Source: a virus. Taken from it: a DNA stretch of 22,980 bases. The stretch is from the IMG/VR virus record IMGVR_UViG_3300030118_000773, positions 1 through 22,980 of that record; one strand, given 5' to 3'. Below, piece after piece: positions 16,101 to 22,980 of the stretch. The notes under the pieces are model-generated. The model ran no database searches, was not told where the DNA came from, and worked only from the letters and a program-made list of their open reading frames with translations. Every line of letters starts with the position of its first letter. Within the stretch, counting starts at the first letter, position 1. The translations under genes were made by a program, and so were the position numbers.

Positions 16101-19100
16101 CATCACCTAGTCGATAGTCTGCAACTGCTGATTGTTTACCAAATACTTTTAATTCTGTATTGTATATATTTAAGTCAAAAGTTAATTGGTCATTTAATTT
16201 ATCTATTCTTTTTAAATAAGCAATACTTTTTTGTCCTTCTGGCGAGTATGCAATAATAGACAGAGAGTCTCCATTATCAAATACTTTTACAGGCACTGTT
16301 CTCTCTGTTACTTTTGTGTCTGGTGCTAAATCTTTTATAGCGTTGTATTCATCTTGTACTTGTTTAAACAAGTCATCACTTAATTTAACATTTGACTCTG
16401 GGTCTAAGTGAGCTTTTAATATTCTGTTTAAACCTGATTTAGATGTAAATGGTAATCCTGCAGATATAAAATGTTCGTATGCTTGTTTAAACAATGGAAC
16501 TCTAATTAAATCAGATTCAAATTGTGCAGTAGCAAAAAACAATGAGTCTAATGCTCTTTGGTAACCTTTTCTTTCATCTACTTCTGGTTTTAATTTAGGT
16601 ACTTGGTCAGGTAAATTTTGTCTATTTTTAATAACTAATTTTTTTACTTTTGCATTGTATATAGCTAAATTATCTGGTGTCATAGAATCTGGACTACGCA
16701 AGTCTACATTGCCAACTCTACCAGTAATTATAATATCTTTAAGAGCTTGGTCTCCACCAGTTATATTGTTAATTGATTGATAATAATGTTTAGCTAATTT
16801 TAAATAATCTTCTTCTTTAGTAACTATAGGAATTGTTCCTTTAGAAAATACATTTCTTGATTGCATCATTTTGTTTGCTTGTTCTATAATAGCTTGAACT
16901 GCAGGTGTCTCCTGATAAAACTTAGCTATATCTGTATAATCTAAACCTTGTTTCATTAAAGCTGCTGTTATAACTGACAACTCATCATCTACATATTCAA
17001 ATAAGTATTCTTGCATTGCCTCTATATAATCATCTGCAAGTTGAAAATCTATTATTTCTCCTTCTGGTGTTGGTACATTTTTTTGTCCTAGTTTATTTAT
17101 TAAATCAACACCTGTATCAGGAGTTCTTCTACCGAATGCAAATGTTGGTGAGGCAGATGACAACGAAGTTAATTCTGGTATTCCATAATTTGCATTGTCT
17201 TGAAATACACCTAGTGCTTTTCTTATTGATGCAGGTATTTTGTCATTAATACTTTGTAGTCTTGGATTTTTAAATTCTAATTTTCTTGTAATTTTATATG
17301 GTCCTACTAATGATGTATCTGGTGTATAACCAAGTGCTCTAGCTATGACACCTTGTGCATCATTAAACATAAATCTTACAAATTTTAAAGGACTTCTAAA
17401 AGCAGACCTTGCACCTAATATTGATGCTCTCAGGTGTCCATCTATTGTTAGTTTTGCAGGATATGCAAATCTTCCTAATAATTGCAATGGGTAAAATAAT
17501 CCTCTTACTAAACCGAATGCTCCTTTTTCTATAGCTGATAAAACCACTTCTTGACCTTTAAATAAATTACTTGGGTCATCTAAACCTTTGGCTATTGGTC
17601 CTACTATTTGACCCATAGGTGTATCTTCATCCCAAAATGTTCCTGGCTTACCCTCATCAAATGCTTTTCTTGCTTTAGCAAATACTTCATCAATACCTTT
17701 TTTTTCTATTAATGTTTGTGCTCTAAGTCTTCTTCTTTGTGATGTCATCTTAATTATCTTTACTACATCTGGAACTTCAATAGTAAAACCTTTAAATTGG
17801 TTAAGTAATTCTATAGAGTTTCTTACAAATTCATGTGGTATATCTATACCTTCTACTTGTCCACTAAATTGTTTTTGAGTTAATATATCTATTTCATCTA
17901 CAGGATAAAATTCGTCAGTTCTTGATGGCGTAAAGAAATCAGCAACATCATCTGAAAACATTCTTTTTTCTTTTTTTAATGCTTCTCCTAAAAATAAATC
18001 TATTTCATTATCTGATAATCCATACAAGTATCTAAGTTGCAGTCCACCTTCTGTTCTAATTAACCCATCATAATAAATTTCTTGTGCCTGTGTATACAAT
18101 CCCTCATCAATAGATTCATAAAAATCTGTTAGTAATTTGTTTAATCGACTTTCTGGAACTTTAAATAGATTACCTAATCTTGCAAACATAACAACTGCTT
18201 GTTGTGCATTTCTCATATCTATTTCTCCTGCGTTTGCTAATCTAACATCAGTACCATTAATTAACTCTTTAAGTGTTCCACCTCTTCTACTTACTGCTTG
18301 AATGCTATCGTCTAAATCTCTATCACTAAATGCTCTTAATAAATTATCTGATAATACTTTTGCTTGTATTCTAAATTGACCTGTTCTACCTAATGATTCT
18401 CCACCATACACCATGTCTGATACATATTGTCTATTGAAACCATCTACCAGAGCTTCTTTAACAACATTAGGATTATCTGCACTAGCTAATGTTGTAGCAA
18501 ACTTATGATTAAAACCAGAATTAATTAAATTAAGAAATGTTGGTTGTCCTGCTTTATTGCCTTCTACTATTACCCTAGACAATCCATCTAATATTTCATC
18601 ATTGTTTTGCCAGAACTCAGCTACAGTACCACCATCATCAACAACTCTTTTCATTTCTACTTGTGCTGCAGAAAGCACTTCGTCAAATTTATCAGGTACT
18701 TTACCTGCTAGACCTACGCCTTTAGCAAACATAACAAATAGGTCAGAGTAATACATAGCAGCTAAGTTCATAGCTCCACCCATAATTCCTGCTAAACCTT
18801 TGTTAGGTTCAAATGCTATTTCTGTAAGTTTTTCATCTCTTTCATCTTCTAATTCATCTACTAATGTGTTTTTTTGGTCTATAGTTATTTGACCTAAATC
18901 AAATGCTTGTTCTGCTTGTAATATTTTTAAATCATATTCTAATTGTGTATCTTCATAAATTACATTTTGTGGTGAGTATCTGCCAGGCATATTACCTGTT
19001 ACTAAATAACTAGCAAAATCTCCTGCATTACTAGATATTTGTCCTCTTTCATATCCTTCTCTTAGTTTTCTATTTTCTGCTACAGGTGTAGATTCACCTA

Positions 19101-20028
19101 CTAAATTTAAAAATTGATTATCTTGGTCTACTTCCTCAGTAATAACTTCATACCATTTACTTACAGCTAAATTTATTTTTTCTGTGTCTGTAAGTTCTCT
19201 TTTTAAATCTTTTTGTTGTATTTGTATTTCTTCTATTAACTTATCTTTTGTTGCATCTATAGCAGTACCTATATCTGTTTTTTGGAAATATGGTTCTCCA
19301 TCAGCATCTACCATGCCTTGTGATGTAAGCCATGATTTTGACTTTTCTCTCATATCAGGAATAGAATCGAGAGAAGTATCTAAACCAACAGCGTTTAATA
19401 TTGATTCTGGTATTGACCCATAAATAGCACCTACTGTACGCAAGTAAGATTTTGCACGAATTTTTGCAGCTTTCCATTCTTGTTGATTGTCATTACGACC
19501 TTTTTGTTCAAACTCAATTAAATCTTGTCTTGTTAATCCTTCTTCAGCAAGTACCTCTTCTTCTATTCTAAAATAAGGTGTAGCTATATTATTTACAACA
19601 CCTCTTTGTATTAAATCAAACACTGAATTTAATGTCATAAAAGCAGTTTGTACAAAAAACTTTTCTCCTTTGTCGTAACCTAATTTCTTTTTTGTATCAC
19701 GAAATATCTTTTGATTGTTTCTGTGTGTTAATTGTATTTTTTTTAAAAAATTTGTTAATTCGCTAGGTTTACCATTTTGTATATTTACTTCTATTGGTTT
19801 AGTAGTTTTATACAATTCATAATATTGTTGTGGTGTTACATTCAAATCTGCTGCTGACGCAACTAACTCATCCATTTCTAATGGTGTTAGATTTTTTAAA
19901 TCTACAAAATTTTGTGTAACAGCTTCTACATCTGTATTTGCTTTTGTAGCATCTTTTCTTTTTTTATATGCATTCCATTCGTCATGCTTTTGGTAGAAGT
20001 CTTTGTTCCATTTATTAAAAATGTACAT
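13195..20028 (-). CDS. Giant virion (ejection or polyvalent-type) protein, 2277 aa
   Basis: An uninterrupted 2277-codon frame, about 30% of the window, with ribosome site AGAGG shortly before its ATG. It is helical and charged through most of its length, with segments that could touch membranes at residues about 409-438 (M-N-L-A-A-M-Y-Y-S-D-L-F-V-M-F), 838-862 (G-L-F-Y-P-L-Q-L-L-G-R-F) and 1806-1823 (G-L-F-P-P-V-G-P-A-I-A-L-P-V-G). A small beta domain at about 1460-1521 has Y-Y-V-S-P-Y-P (1464 on), then D-H-F-L-G-G-W-V-D and H-L-D-V-T-V, a pattern I loosely associate with actinobacterial phage proteins. T7-family RNA polymerase motifs were looked for, since the giant N4 virion polymerase is a precedent, and were not found. 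Giant phage proteins of this sort are often carried in the capsid and injected. Exact function unknown. Confidence 0.65.
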   Translation of the reverse strand: MYIFNKWNKDFYQKHDEWNAYKKRKDATKANTDVEAVTQNFVDLKNLTPLEMDELVASAADLNVTPQQYYELYKTTKPIEVNIQNGKPSELTNFLKKIQLTHRNNQKIFRDTKKKLGYDKGEKFFVQTAFMTLNSVFDLIQRGVVNNIATPYFRIEEEVLAEEGLTRQDLIEFEQKGRNDNQQEWKAAKIRAKSYLRTVGAIYGSIPESILNAVGLDTSLDSIPDMREKSKSWLTSQGMVDADGEPYFQKTDIGTAIDATKDKLIEEIQIQQKDLKRELTDTEKINLAVSKWYEVITEEVDQDNQFLNLVGESTPVAENRKLREGYERGQISSNAGDFASYLVTGNMPGRYSPQNVIYEDTQLEYDLKILQAEQAFDLGQITIDQKNTLVDELEDERDEKLTEIAFEPNKGLAGIMGGAMNLAAMYYSDLFVMFAKGVGLAGKVPDKFDEVLSAAQVEMKRVVDDGGTVAEFWQNNDEILDGLSRVIVEGNKAGQPTFLNLINSGFNHKFATTLASADNPNVVKEALVDGFNRQYVSDMVYGGESLGRTGQFRIQAKVLSDNLLRAFSDRDLDDSIQAVSRRGGTLKELINGTDVRLANAGEIDMRNAQQAVVMFARLGNLFKVPESRLNKLLTDFYESIDEGLYTQAQEIYYDGLIRTEGGLQLRYLYGLSDNEIDLFLGEALKKEKRMFSDDVADFFTPSRTDEFYPVDEIDILTQKQFSGQVEGIDIPHEFVRNSIELLNQFKGFTIEVPDVVKIIKMTSQRRRLRAQTLIEKKGIDEVFAKARKAFDEGKPGTFWDEDTPMGQIVGPIAKGLDDPSNLFKGQEVVLSAIEKGAFGLVRGLFYPLQLLGRFAYPAKLTIDGHLRASILGARSAFRSPLKFVRFMFNDAQGVIARALGYTPDTSLVGPYKITRKLEFKNPRLQSINDKIPASIRKALGVFQDNANYGIPELTSLSSASPTFAFGRRTPDTGVDLINKLGQKNVPTPEGEIIDFQLADDYIEAMQEYLFEYVDDELSVITAALMKQGLDYTDIAKFYQETPAVQAIIEQANKMMQSRNVFSKGTIPIVTKEEDYLKLAKHYYQSINNITGGDQALKDIIITGRVGNVDLRSPDSMTPDNLAIYNAKVKKLVIKNRQNLPDQVPKLKPEVDERKGYQRALDSLFFATAQFESDLIRVPLFKQAYEHFISAGLPFTSKSGLNRILKAHLDPESNVKLSDDLFKQVQDEYNAIKDLAPDTKVTERTVPVKVFDNGDSLSIIAYSPEGQKSIAYLKRIDKLNDQLTFDLNIYNTELKVFGKQSAVADYRLGDDGNKIGVYNFNVKKSEAIIDGVIPSRDALINSLSKTLDESVNVEALVDDAIEYLASNKGKFDLPISRKELYEILGITGTDYNLVGLQKVLQRGKLSKNGDVGPSTLNRVIGPKKSRPILRGQKELEDAIDNAFEYANANQQTGFSIDLGTKTNYHQPGYYVSPYPSKSLVKTGTLTREEISDFIIKHKAVLKKEDHFLGGWVDGDVIHLDVTVKIKKGVAAQVVDGTDEALAKAQYLAIIGKQKSIGNVTTAGYQGSIDSQGASGAYDIIRRAGQDLLIGTQKKFFSARKAITKSGSDAKVIGNDVLEAAGIKAVVDQKAGVVQILKPQTNPILGQRTFSGDYQSMLDLSDIKSSTTPRVMSFEDLHERGVEYAFELHSRLLYNLTERGFFSQAYRVGFAFFEAWREVLGRYYNLSLANPKAVAQIGFGYRKGMEHNFIYEDPAGEKYLIIPVGGTPFEDYVKTEGRGAFTDDMAVADSKIIAKRGIPLSALNVGGGGLFPPVGPAIALPVGILLRDKPKAKKNLEKYIFGGFELVGARYNSVEDLPGIFLETTIPSVGKQMINAIATKLGVAGLDEDQWLSSVDAAYQHAAILRPDLADDVVALEEVAMILAENYFQLKAWDRFVNPLIPRLSVMYAIEGNEVAFKEWYGEKGEDTGLVYNNFVELSVIHGFYQDIKDEYVMALGQQGEFYALLEVAKLLGLDQRNLSEGFTSVALQVKGKNVSEGGRLPRTTPEYNFVLDNPELAAEYGPVLVYFAPGLDEGATEYGGVSYISNLGLFRPKTPNEFYLSTQTFLASAIESATKDYWSTVIDNSTVDPGLRVARKKAKFALIEADLAKMFPMAYGNSSELNKVLGSDYETGVPNDVLIDYLERAVNDPRFVNLDNREEIALYLNYRAQAIDAVADKRGYPIEEDAMRWISTNDSVAAQEVRNQLFTKAQEIGRNNPKFLVIFEEIFSYELTKFGLEE
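16358..16373. repeat. 16-bp perfect palindrome inside the giant gene
   Basis: ACTTGTTTAAACAAGT is self-complementary and shares the TTGTTTAAACAA core with 5751-5762 and 16483-16494. Here it is read as codons for Leu-Phe-Lys-Gln-Val. Three GTTTAAAC words occur within 130 bases (16362, 16426, 16485). Confidence 0.5.
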
Positions 20029-20379
20029 TTAAAACCTCTGTCTAGTTACTGGTGCTTTTTCCTTAATTAATTCTACAAGTATTTCTACATCTGTACCTTG
20101 TGGTAAATTTACAAATTCTTGTCCAGAAGTATCTGCTAATCCTGATTCATCAGGTCTGTCTGTTGGCATACCTAATATATCTTGTGGTTGATAATTCAAC
20201 ATACCACCTGTATCAACAGCTTGTTGTGCAAGTGGACTTATTGCATCTGCTTGATTTGTTAATGCTGTGCTTTGCCCTGTTGGGTCTCCTTTTTTTCTTG
20301 GAGGAGCAACTATATCAGCATACGCACCATCTACTTTTAAATCAGTATTCTTTTTTAAACTACTAGATTTCCTTACCAT
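20029..20379 (-). CDS. Small hypothetical protein (116 aa)
   Basis: A 116-residue gene with a basic N-terminus (M-V-R-K-S-S-S-L-K-K) and a mostly disordered middle (Pro, Gly, Gln, Asp), ending in a short amphipathic helix (D-V-E-I-L-V-E-L-I-K-E-K). AGAGGA precedes its ATG by 6 bases. It overlaps the preceding gene by 17 bases and is followed at once by the giant gene (TAA then ATG). Lying between portal and giant protein, it may be a portal- or core-associated virion protein. No domain is recognised. Confidence 0.6.
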   Translation of the reverse strand: MVRKSSSLKKNTDLKVDGAYADIVAPPRKKGDPTGQSTALTNQADAISPLAQQAVDTGGMLNYQPQDILGMPTDRPDESGLADTSGQEFVNLPQGTDVEILVELIKEKAPVTRQRF

Positions 20380-20569
20380 CTAAATCCTCTGGTCTTTCTA
20401 TCTCAAATCCTAAATTTAAATTAATCCATATACCAGGAATTGGTGTTGGAAAAACAATATCTCCTATTGGAAGAGCACCATTAAATGGTTGTACCTCTTC
20501 TTCTATAACATCTATATCCCAATCTTCTTGATTTATAATATCAAAAAATTCTTTATTTATATTAGCCAA
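20363..20569 (-). CDS. Small acidic hypothetical protein, TTG start (68 aa)
   Basis: A frame runs from 20614, but no ATG precedes the stop at 20363. The best start is TTG 20569-20567, because a perfect AGGAGG Shine-Dalgarno lies 5 bases before it. That gives 68 residues (M-A-N-I-N-K-E-F-F-D...). The longer start, a TTG at 20614, would read an artificial Gln/Asp/Glu repeat from the antisense-like phase of the portal Gly-Pro codons. The product is acidic at first (D-W-D-I-D-V-I-E-E-E), then hydrophobic with Pro turns (P-T-P-I-P-G-I-W-I-N). It overlaps the portal end by 8 bases, suggesting coupling. Function unknown. Confidence 0.6.
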   Translation of the reverse strand: MANINKEFFDIINQEDWDIDVIEEEVQPFNGALPIGDIVFPTPIPGIWINLNLGFEIERPEDLDGKEI

Positions 20570-22343
20570 CTGGTCCTCCTGGTCCTGGTACTCCTGGTCC
20601 TGGTCCTCCTGCAAGTCCTGCTAATACTGTAGCAATATCTGGTTCTTGTGCAGGTACTTGTTGTGGTAATCCTCCTGGACCTGTTAATGCTAATTCTTCT
20701 TCTGACATTTCTGGTTCTTCTGGTGTGTAATATTTATCTAGTATTTTTGACATATTTTGTGGATTTTTTCTTATCTCTATAGCTGCCATAGTTGCTTTAG
20801 GGTCTCCTTGTGCAGCTTGTGCCATTAAAGATTCAAACAATACTGTCTCTGCTTTTTCAGAACTTATTCGTTGTTGTATCTTTGTTATATTATCTAAACC
20901 ATCCATATTTTCTTGTAATGTCTGTGTATCGATAATACCTTGTTGTTTTAATTGCAAACCTGTAATAATTTTTTGTGGTTCATCAAACCCTGCCATAACA
21001 CCATAGACTCTTCTAGTTGTATAAAATTCTTTTATATCTGAACTTGGTGTATATGATTCTTTGTAAGCAGTGCCTTTGTGATAACCTGCAATAGGTTTTC
21101 TTGTATTGCTAAACATTGATTCATCATACTCTAATCTTTTAGCATCTAATTCTTCTATAGCTTCAGCTAATACTTGTTGATATTCTCTAACATGCAATGA
21201 CGCAGATTGTCCTAGTTCTTCTAATCCTCTACCTGTAACGAAACTATTTGGCGATTGTCCATCATCAGATACTGGATAAGCAGCACCAAGCCTTAAGTGT
21301 CTTTCAAGTCTATCTACTTGTTGAAATAATTGATAAGGTAAATTATTGACTGGCTTAGACACTTGTGAGCCAGGTGCTAAATAGTTTACAGCAAATCTAC
21401 CTTTACGATATTTCCCTGATTCTATTTCACCTACAATGTTTGTTTCTGTAAATACTGCATCTTCCATAGCAATAGTTCCAAGAATATTAATTTTTGCCAT
21501 GTTAGCCATAAGACCTGTAATGTGTTGAAACTGTGATTGCATTTGGTCAAATGAATATCTTTTAGCAACAACAAAACATGGTCCTGACTTTAATGGATTT
21601 TCCATGTAGTCAATAGTTTTTTTGTTTTCTGGTAAATATACATAAGTACCTTCTGAGGTCATATACTCTACTACAACTTTTCCATGTCCTGTTGAGTTAG
21701 CCCAACTACCCATTCTGTCTGATGAATTATATAAAACAGAATATGGTGATACTTCTTCTTCACCTTGTGTCATTATTATATTTTTTGCTTCTGGATATTG
21801 GTCTGCTAATACTTTGTGTGGAACTCTAGTAATAATTGCCATCTCTGTTGGTTGTTGGTCATTACCAAAATATCCTGGATAACATGTAAATGGGTCTCTT
21901 AGTTCTGCATAAGGATATGGGTTACCATCTTTATCTCTTCTGTGTTTTATAACCCATACAACAAAACCATAACCTGGTAACCATCTACCAACTTGTGGTA
22001 ATTGCATGTGTAGTTTTTGGTACTTGTCATACGCCATAACTATGCGTTCTAATTTTTCAGATTTCTTTTTTGCTCTCTCTGAATCTTTGTCGTTTATAAT
22101 ATCTATTTTTAAATCAGGACTTCTGCCTAATTTTTGTGCAAATCTTTCTAGTGCAGTTAAAAACATATTAGGTGCAGGTAGTTCGTGATATTCTACATTC
22201 ATAGCATCACCTAACAATGCACGAACAGCAGCTTCGCCACCATTCATAATGTCTCTAATTCTTGACCTATCTACAAGTTGGTCATTGTTGATTGACCTTA
22301 AGTAATCAATCCTATCAAAAATTTTGTCGTTATCTAAAACCAT
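20562..22343 (-). CDS. Portal protein
   Basis: A 593-residue protein at the size expected for a podovirus-type portal, the ring through which DNA enters and leaves the head. Residues 26-46 hold R-I-R-D-I-M-N-G-G-E-A-A-V, then a helical region (about 60-115), a central region with D-P-F-T-C-Y-P-G-Y near 147-156, and a helical stem/crown from about 330 (Q-V-D-R-L-E-R-H-L-R-L-G). The C-terminus is unusual: a disordered Pro/Glu stretch (about 540-575) and then a Gly-Pro tail with G-G-P-G-P-G-V-P-G-P-G-G. It starts one base after the terminase stop (TAAATG), the usual terminase-portal order, and its end holds the ribosome site of the next gene. The name rests on neighbour, length and pattern, not on a search. 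Confidence 0.75.
   Translation of the reverse strand: MVLDNDKIFDRIDYLRSINNDQLVDRSRIRDIMNGGEAAVRALLGDAMNVEYHELPAPNMFLTALERFAQKLGRSPDLKIDIINDKDSERAKKKSEKLERIVMAYDKYQKLHMQLPQVGRWLPGYGFVVWVIKHRRDKDGNPYPYAELRDPFTCYPGYFGNDQQPTEMAIITRVPHKVLADQYPEAKNIIMTQGEEEVSPYSVLYNSSDRMGSWANSTGHGKVVVEYMTSEGTYVYLPENKKTIDYMENPLKSGPCFVVAKRYSFDQMQSQFQHITGLMANMAKINILGTIAMEDAVFTETNIVGEIESGKYRKGRFAVNYLAPGSQVSKPVNNLPYQLFQQVDRLERHLRLGAAYPVSDDGQSPNSFVTGRGLEELGQSASLHVREYQQVLAEAIEELDAKRLEYDESMFSNTRKPIAGYHKGTAYKESYTPSSDIKEFYTTRRVYGVMAGFDEPQKIITGLQLKQQGIIDTQTLQENMDGLDNITKIQQRISSEKAETVLFESLMAQAAQGDPKATMAAIEIRKNPQNMSKILDKYYTPEEPEMSEEELALTGPGGLPQQVPAQEPDIATVLAGLAGGPGPGVPGPGGPVG
20571..20610 (-). repeat. Imperfect Gly-Pro coding repeat at the portal C-terminus
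   Basis: The 10-mer TGGTCCTCCT occurs at 20571 and 20601, with further GGTCCT words between. It codes for a Gly/Pro run ending the portal protein. Such repeats slip easily in replication, so the length may vary between relatives. Confidence 0.6.
20575..20580 (-). promoter_or_regulatory. Perfect AGGAGG ribosome site inside the portal gene end
   Basis: AGGAGG is formed by the Gly-Gly-Pro codons near the portal C-terminus and sits 5 bases before TTG 20569, where a 68-residue gene begins. It is the best ribosome site seen in the window and is what decides that start. Confidence 0.6.
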
Positions 22344-22980
22344 TTATCTCCAGTTATCTAAGTCCATGTTACTAGATTCATAGCCAGTAAAGCTAGGACT
22401 ATATTCATATCCTAATTCTGCAAATTTTTCTTTTTGCATTCTTCTTATAGCTCTCATTGGAAACCAACTTGCCATAACTATGTCAGTTTTTGTTCCAATA
22501 CTTTTGCTCTTATTTTTAGCAGAACTAAAATATACTAACTGACTTGTATATAAGTTTACCTTCTCTTGGGCTTCAAAGCTAAGATATGGCAAAGAAATTA
22601 TTTCTTCTTGGTACATAGGTCTCATAGCTGTTACACCATAAACTGGGTCAAATTTATTTTTATATGTTTCGTGACCTTCTAAAAATATACCATGTGTTGA
22701 TGCAAACTCTCTTATGCTTTTGTCTTGTCGTATAGCTTTTTGAAAACCATTCTCTTCAATAACCCAATGTGATAAATTATATTTACTCCACCATTCTTTA
22801 ATTACAGCTAATGCTTGTGGTATACCTCCACCTAAACTATTGTTCATATCTACCATATACAATTTGTTTGCATCCATATTGTATGCCCACAAAAATGCAG
22901 CTTGATAACCTGTAGACGCAGGGTCTAATCCTGCAATAAGTCTTGTACCTGGTGGTATTTGTCCTATGTCTCTTTTTTGG
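22344..22980 (-). CDS. Terminase large subunit, C-terminal nuclease part (5' end outside window)
   Basis: The frame is open to the window edge, giving 211 C-terminal residues of the packaging motor's large subunit. The RNase H-like nuclease domain is plain: the first acidic residue in L-I-A-G-L-D-P-A-S (Asp19 of the visible part), the second in V-I-E-E-N-G-F-Q (about 73-80), and the third in K-T-D-I-V-M-A-S-W-F (Asp166). The first motif is in the reading frame upstream of the possible TTG start at 22892, so that start is not real. The ATPase domain lies outside the window. It ends one base before the portal start. A short C-terminal tail follows, rich in aromatic and acidic residues. Confidence 0.88.
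   Translation of the reverse strand, partial: QKRDIGQIPPGTRLIAGLDPASTGYQAAFLWAYNMDANKLYMVDMNNSLGGGIPQALAVIKEWWSKYNLSHWVIEENGFQKAIRQDKSIREFASTHGIFLEGHETYKNKFDPVYGVTAMRPMYQEEIISLPYLSFEAQEKVNLYTSQLVYFSSAKNKSKSIGTKTDIVMASWFPMRAIRRMQKEKFAELGYEYSPSFTGYESSNMDLDNWR

Noticed and set aside
16426-16433. TTTAAAC in the frame of a -1 frameshift heptamer (U UUA AAC) in the giant gene
   Set aside because: The long frame continues intact for about a thousand codons after it, no stimulatory structure is evident, and this heptamer is weak in bacteria. The other copies are in a different frame.
20363-20614. 83-residue version of the small gene beginning at TTG 20614
   Set aside because: Its first 15 residues are a Gln/Asp/Glu repeat that only mirrors the portal Gly-Pro codons; the TTG at 20569 has a far better ribosome site.
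22344-22892. Terminase fragment as a complete 182-residue gene starting at 22892
   Set aside because: The start would be TTG, and the frame stays open upstream with the first nuclease Asp motif in it, so the gene continues past the window.
1-22980. GANTC avoidance (CcrM-type host signal)
   Set aside because: GATTC is frequent and GAATC, GACTC and GAGTC are all present, so there is no such avoidance.

Overview
The window is part of the virion-structure region of a tailed double-stranded DNA phage. Every supported gene lies on the minus strand, so the order of transcription runs from high to low coordinates. The DNA is AT-rich (about one third G+C by eye). No integrase, transposase, tRNA, rRNA or CRISPR array was seen. 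Short intergenic gaps, start/stop overlaps and Shine-Dalgarno-like sequences before most genes indicate a bacterial host. The style (AT-rich, podovirus-like set, giant virion proteins) resembles phages known from marine and other aquatic metagenomes. That, and a faint resemblance of two domains to actinobacterial phage proteins, is an impression and not proof of the host.

Layout in transcription order. (1) 22980-20029: the C-terminal nuclease part of the large terminase, the portal protein, and two small genes. (2) 20028-5763: about 14.3 kb of large proteins with no firm match: a 2277-residue giant, a 329-residue protein, a T4-type (GH24) lysozyme with a C-terminal extension, a previously uncalled 39-residue gene, and proteins of 947, 608 and 288 residues. 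A lysozyme embedded among giant, mostly helical proteins is what is expected of internal or ejection proteins that leave the capsid with the DNA. (3) 5762-5550: a non-coding leader with an extended -10 promoter, a 16-bp perfect palindrome touching its -35, and several hairpins. (4) 5549-1: scaffold-like protein, major capsid protein, two small proteins (one a decoration-protein candidate), a connector/adaptor-like protein, a beta-propeller-like tail nozzle candidate, and the N-terminus of a tail-fibre or appendage protein cut by the window edge. No tape measure, tail sheath or tail tube was recognised, which fits a short-tailed phage.

How it works together: terminase and portal package DNA, scaffold and capsid build the head, adaptor and nozzle close it, and the middle block probably supplies proteins that enter or line the path through the cell envelope. 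The internal promoter would let capsid and scaffold be made in excess over the large internal proteins.

The most striking signals are not genes. The tetranucleotide GATC is completely absent from all 22,980 bases, and this shows at codon level: every Asp codon I checked before a C-starting codon is GAC, although GAT is otherwise preferred. Separately, the 10-mer GTTTAAACAA is strongly over-represented on the coding strand, including two 16-bp perfect palindromes, one of them at the capsid promoter.
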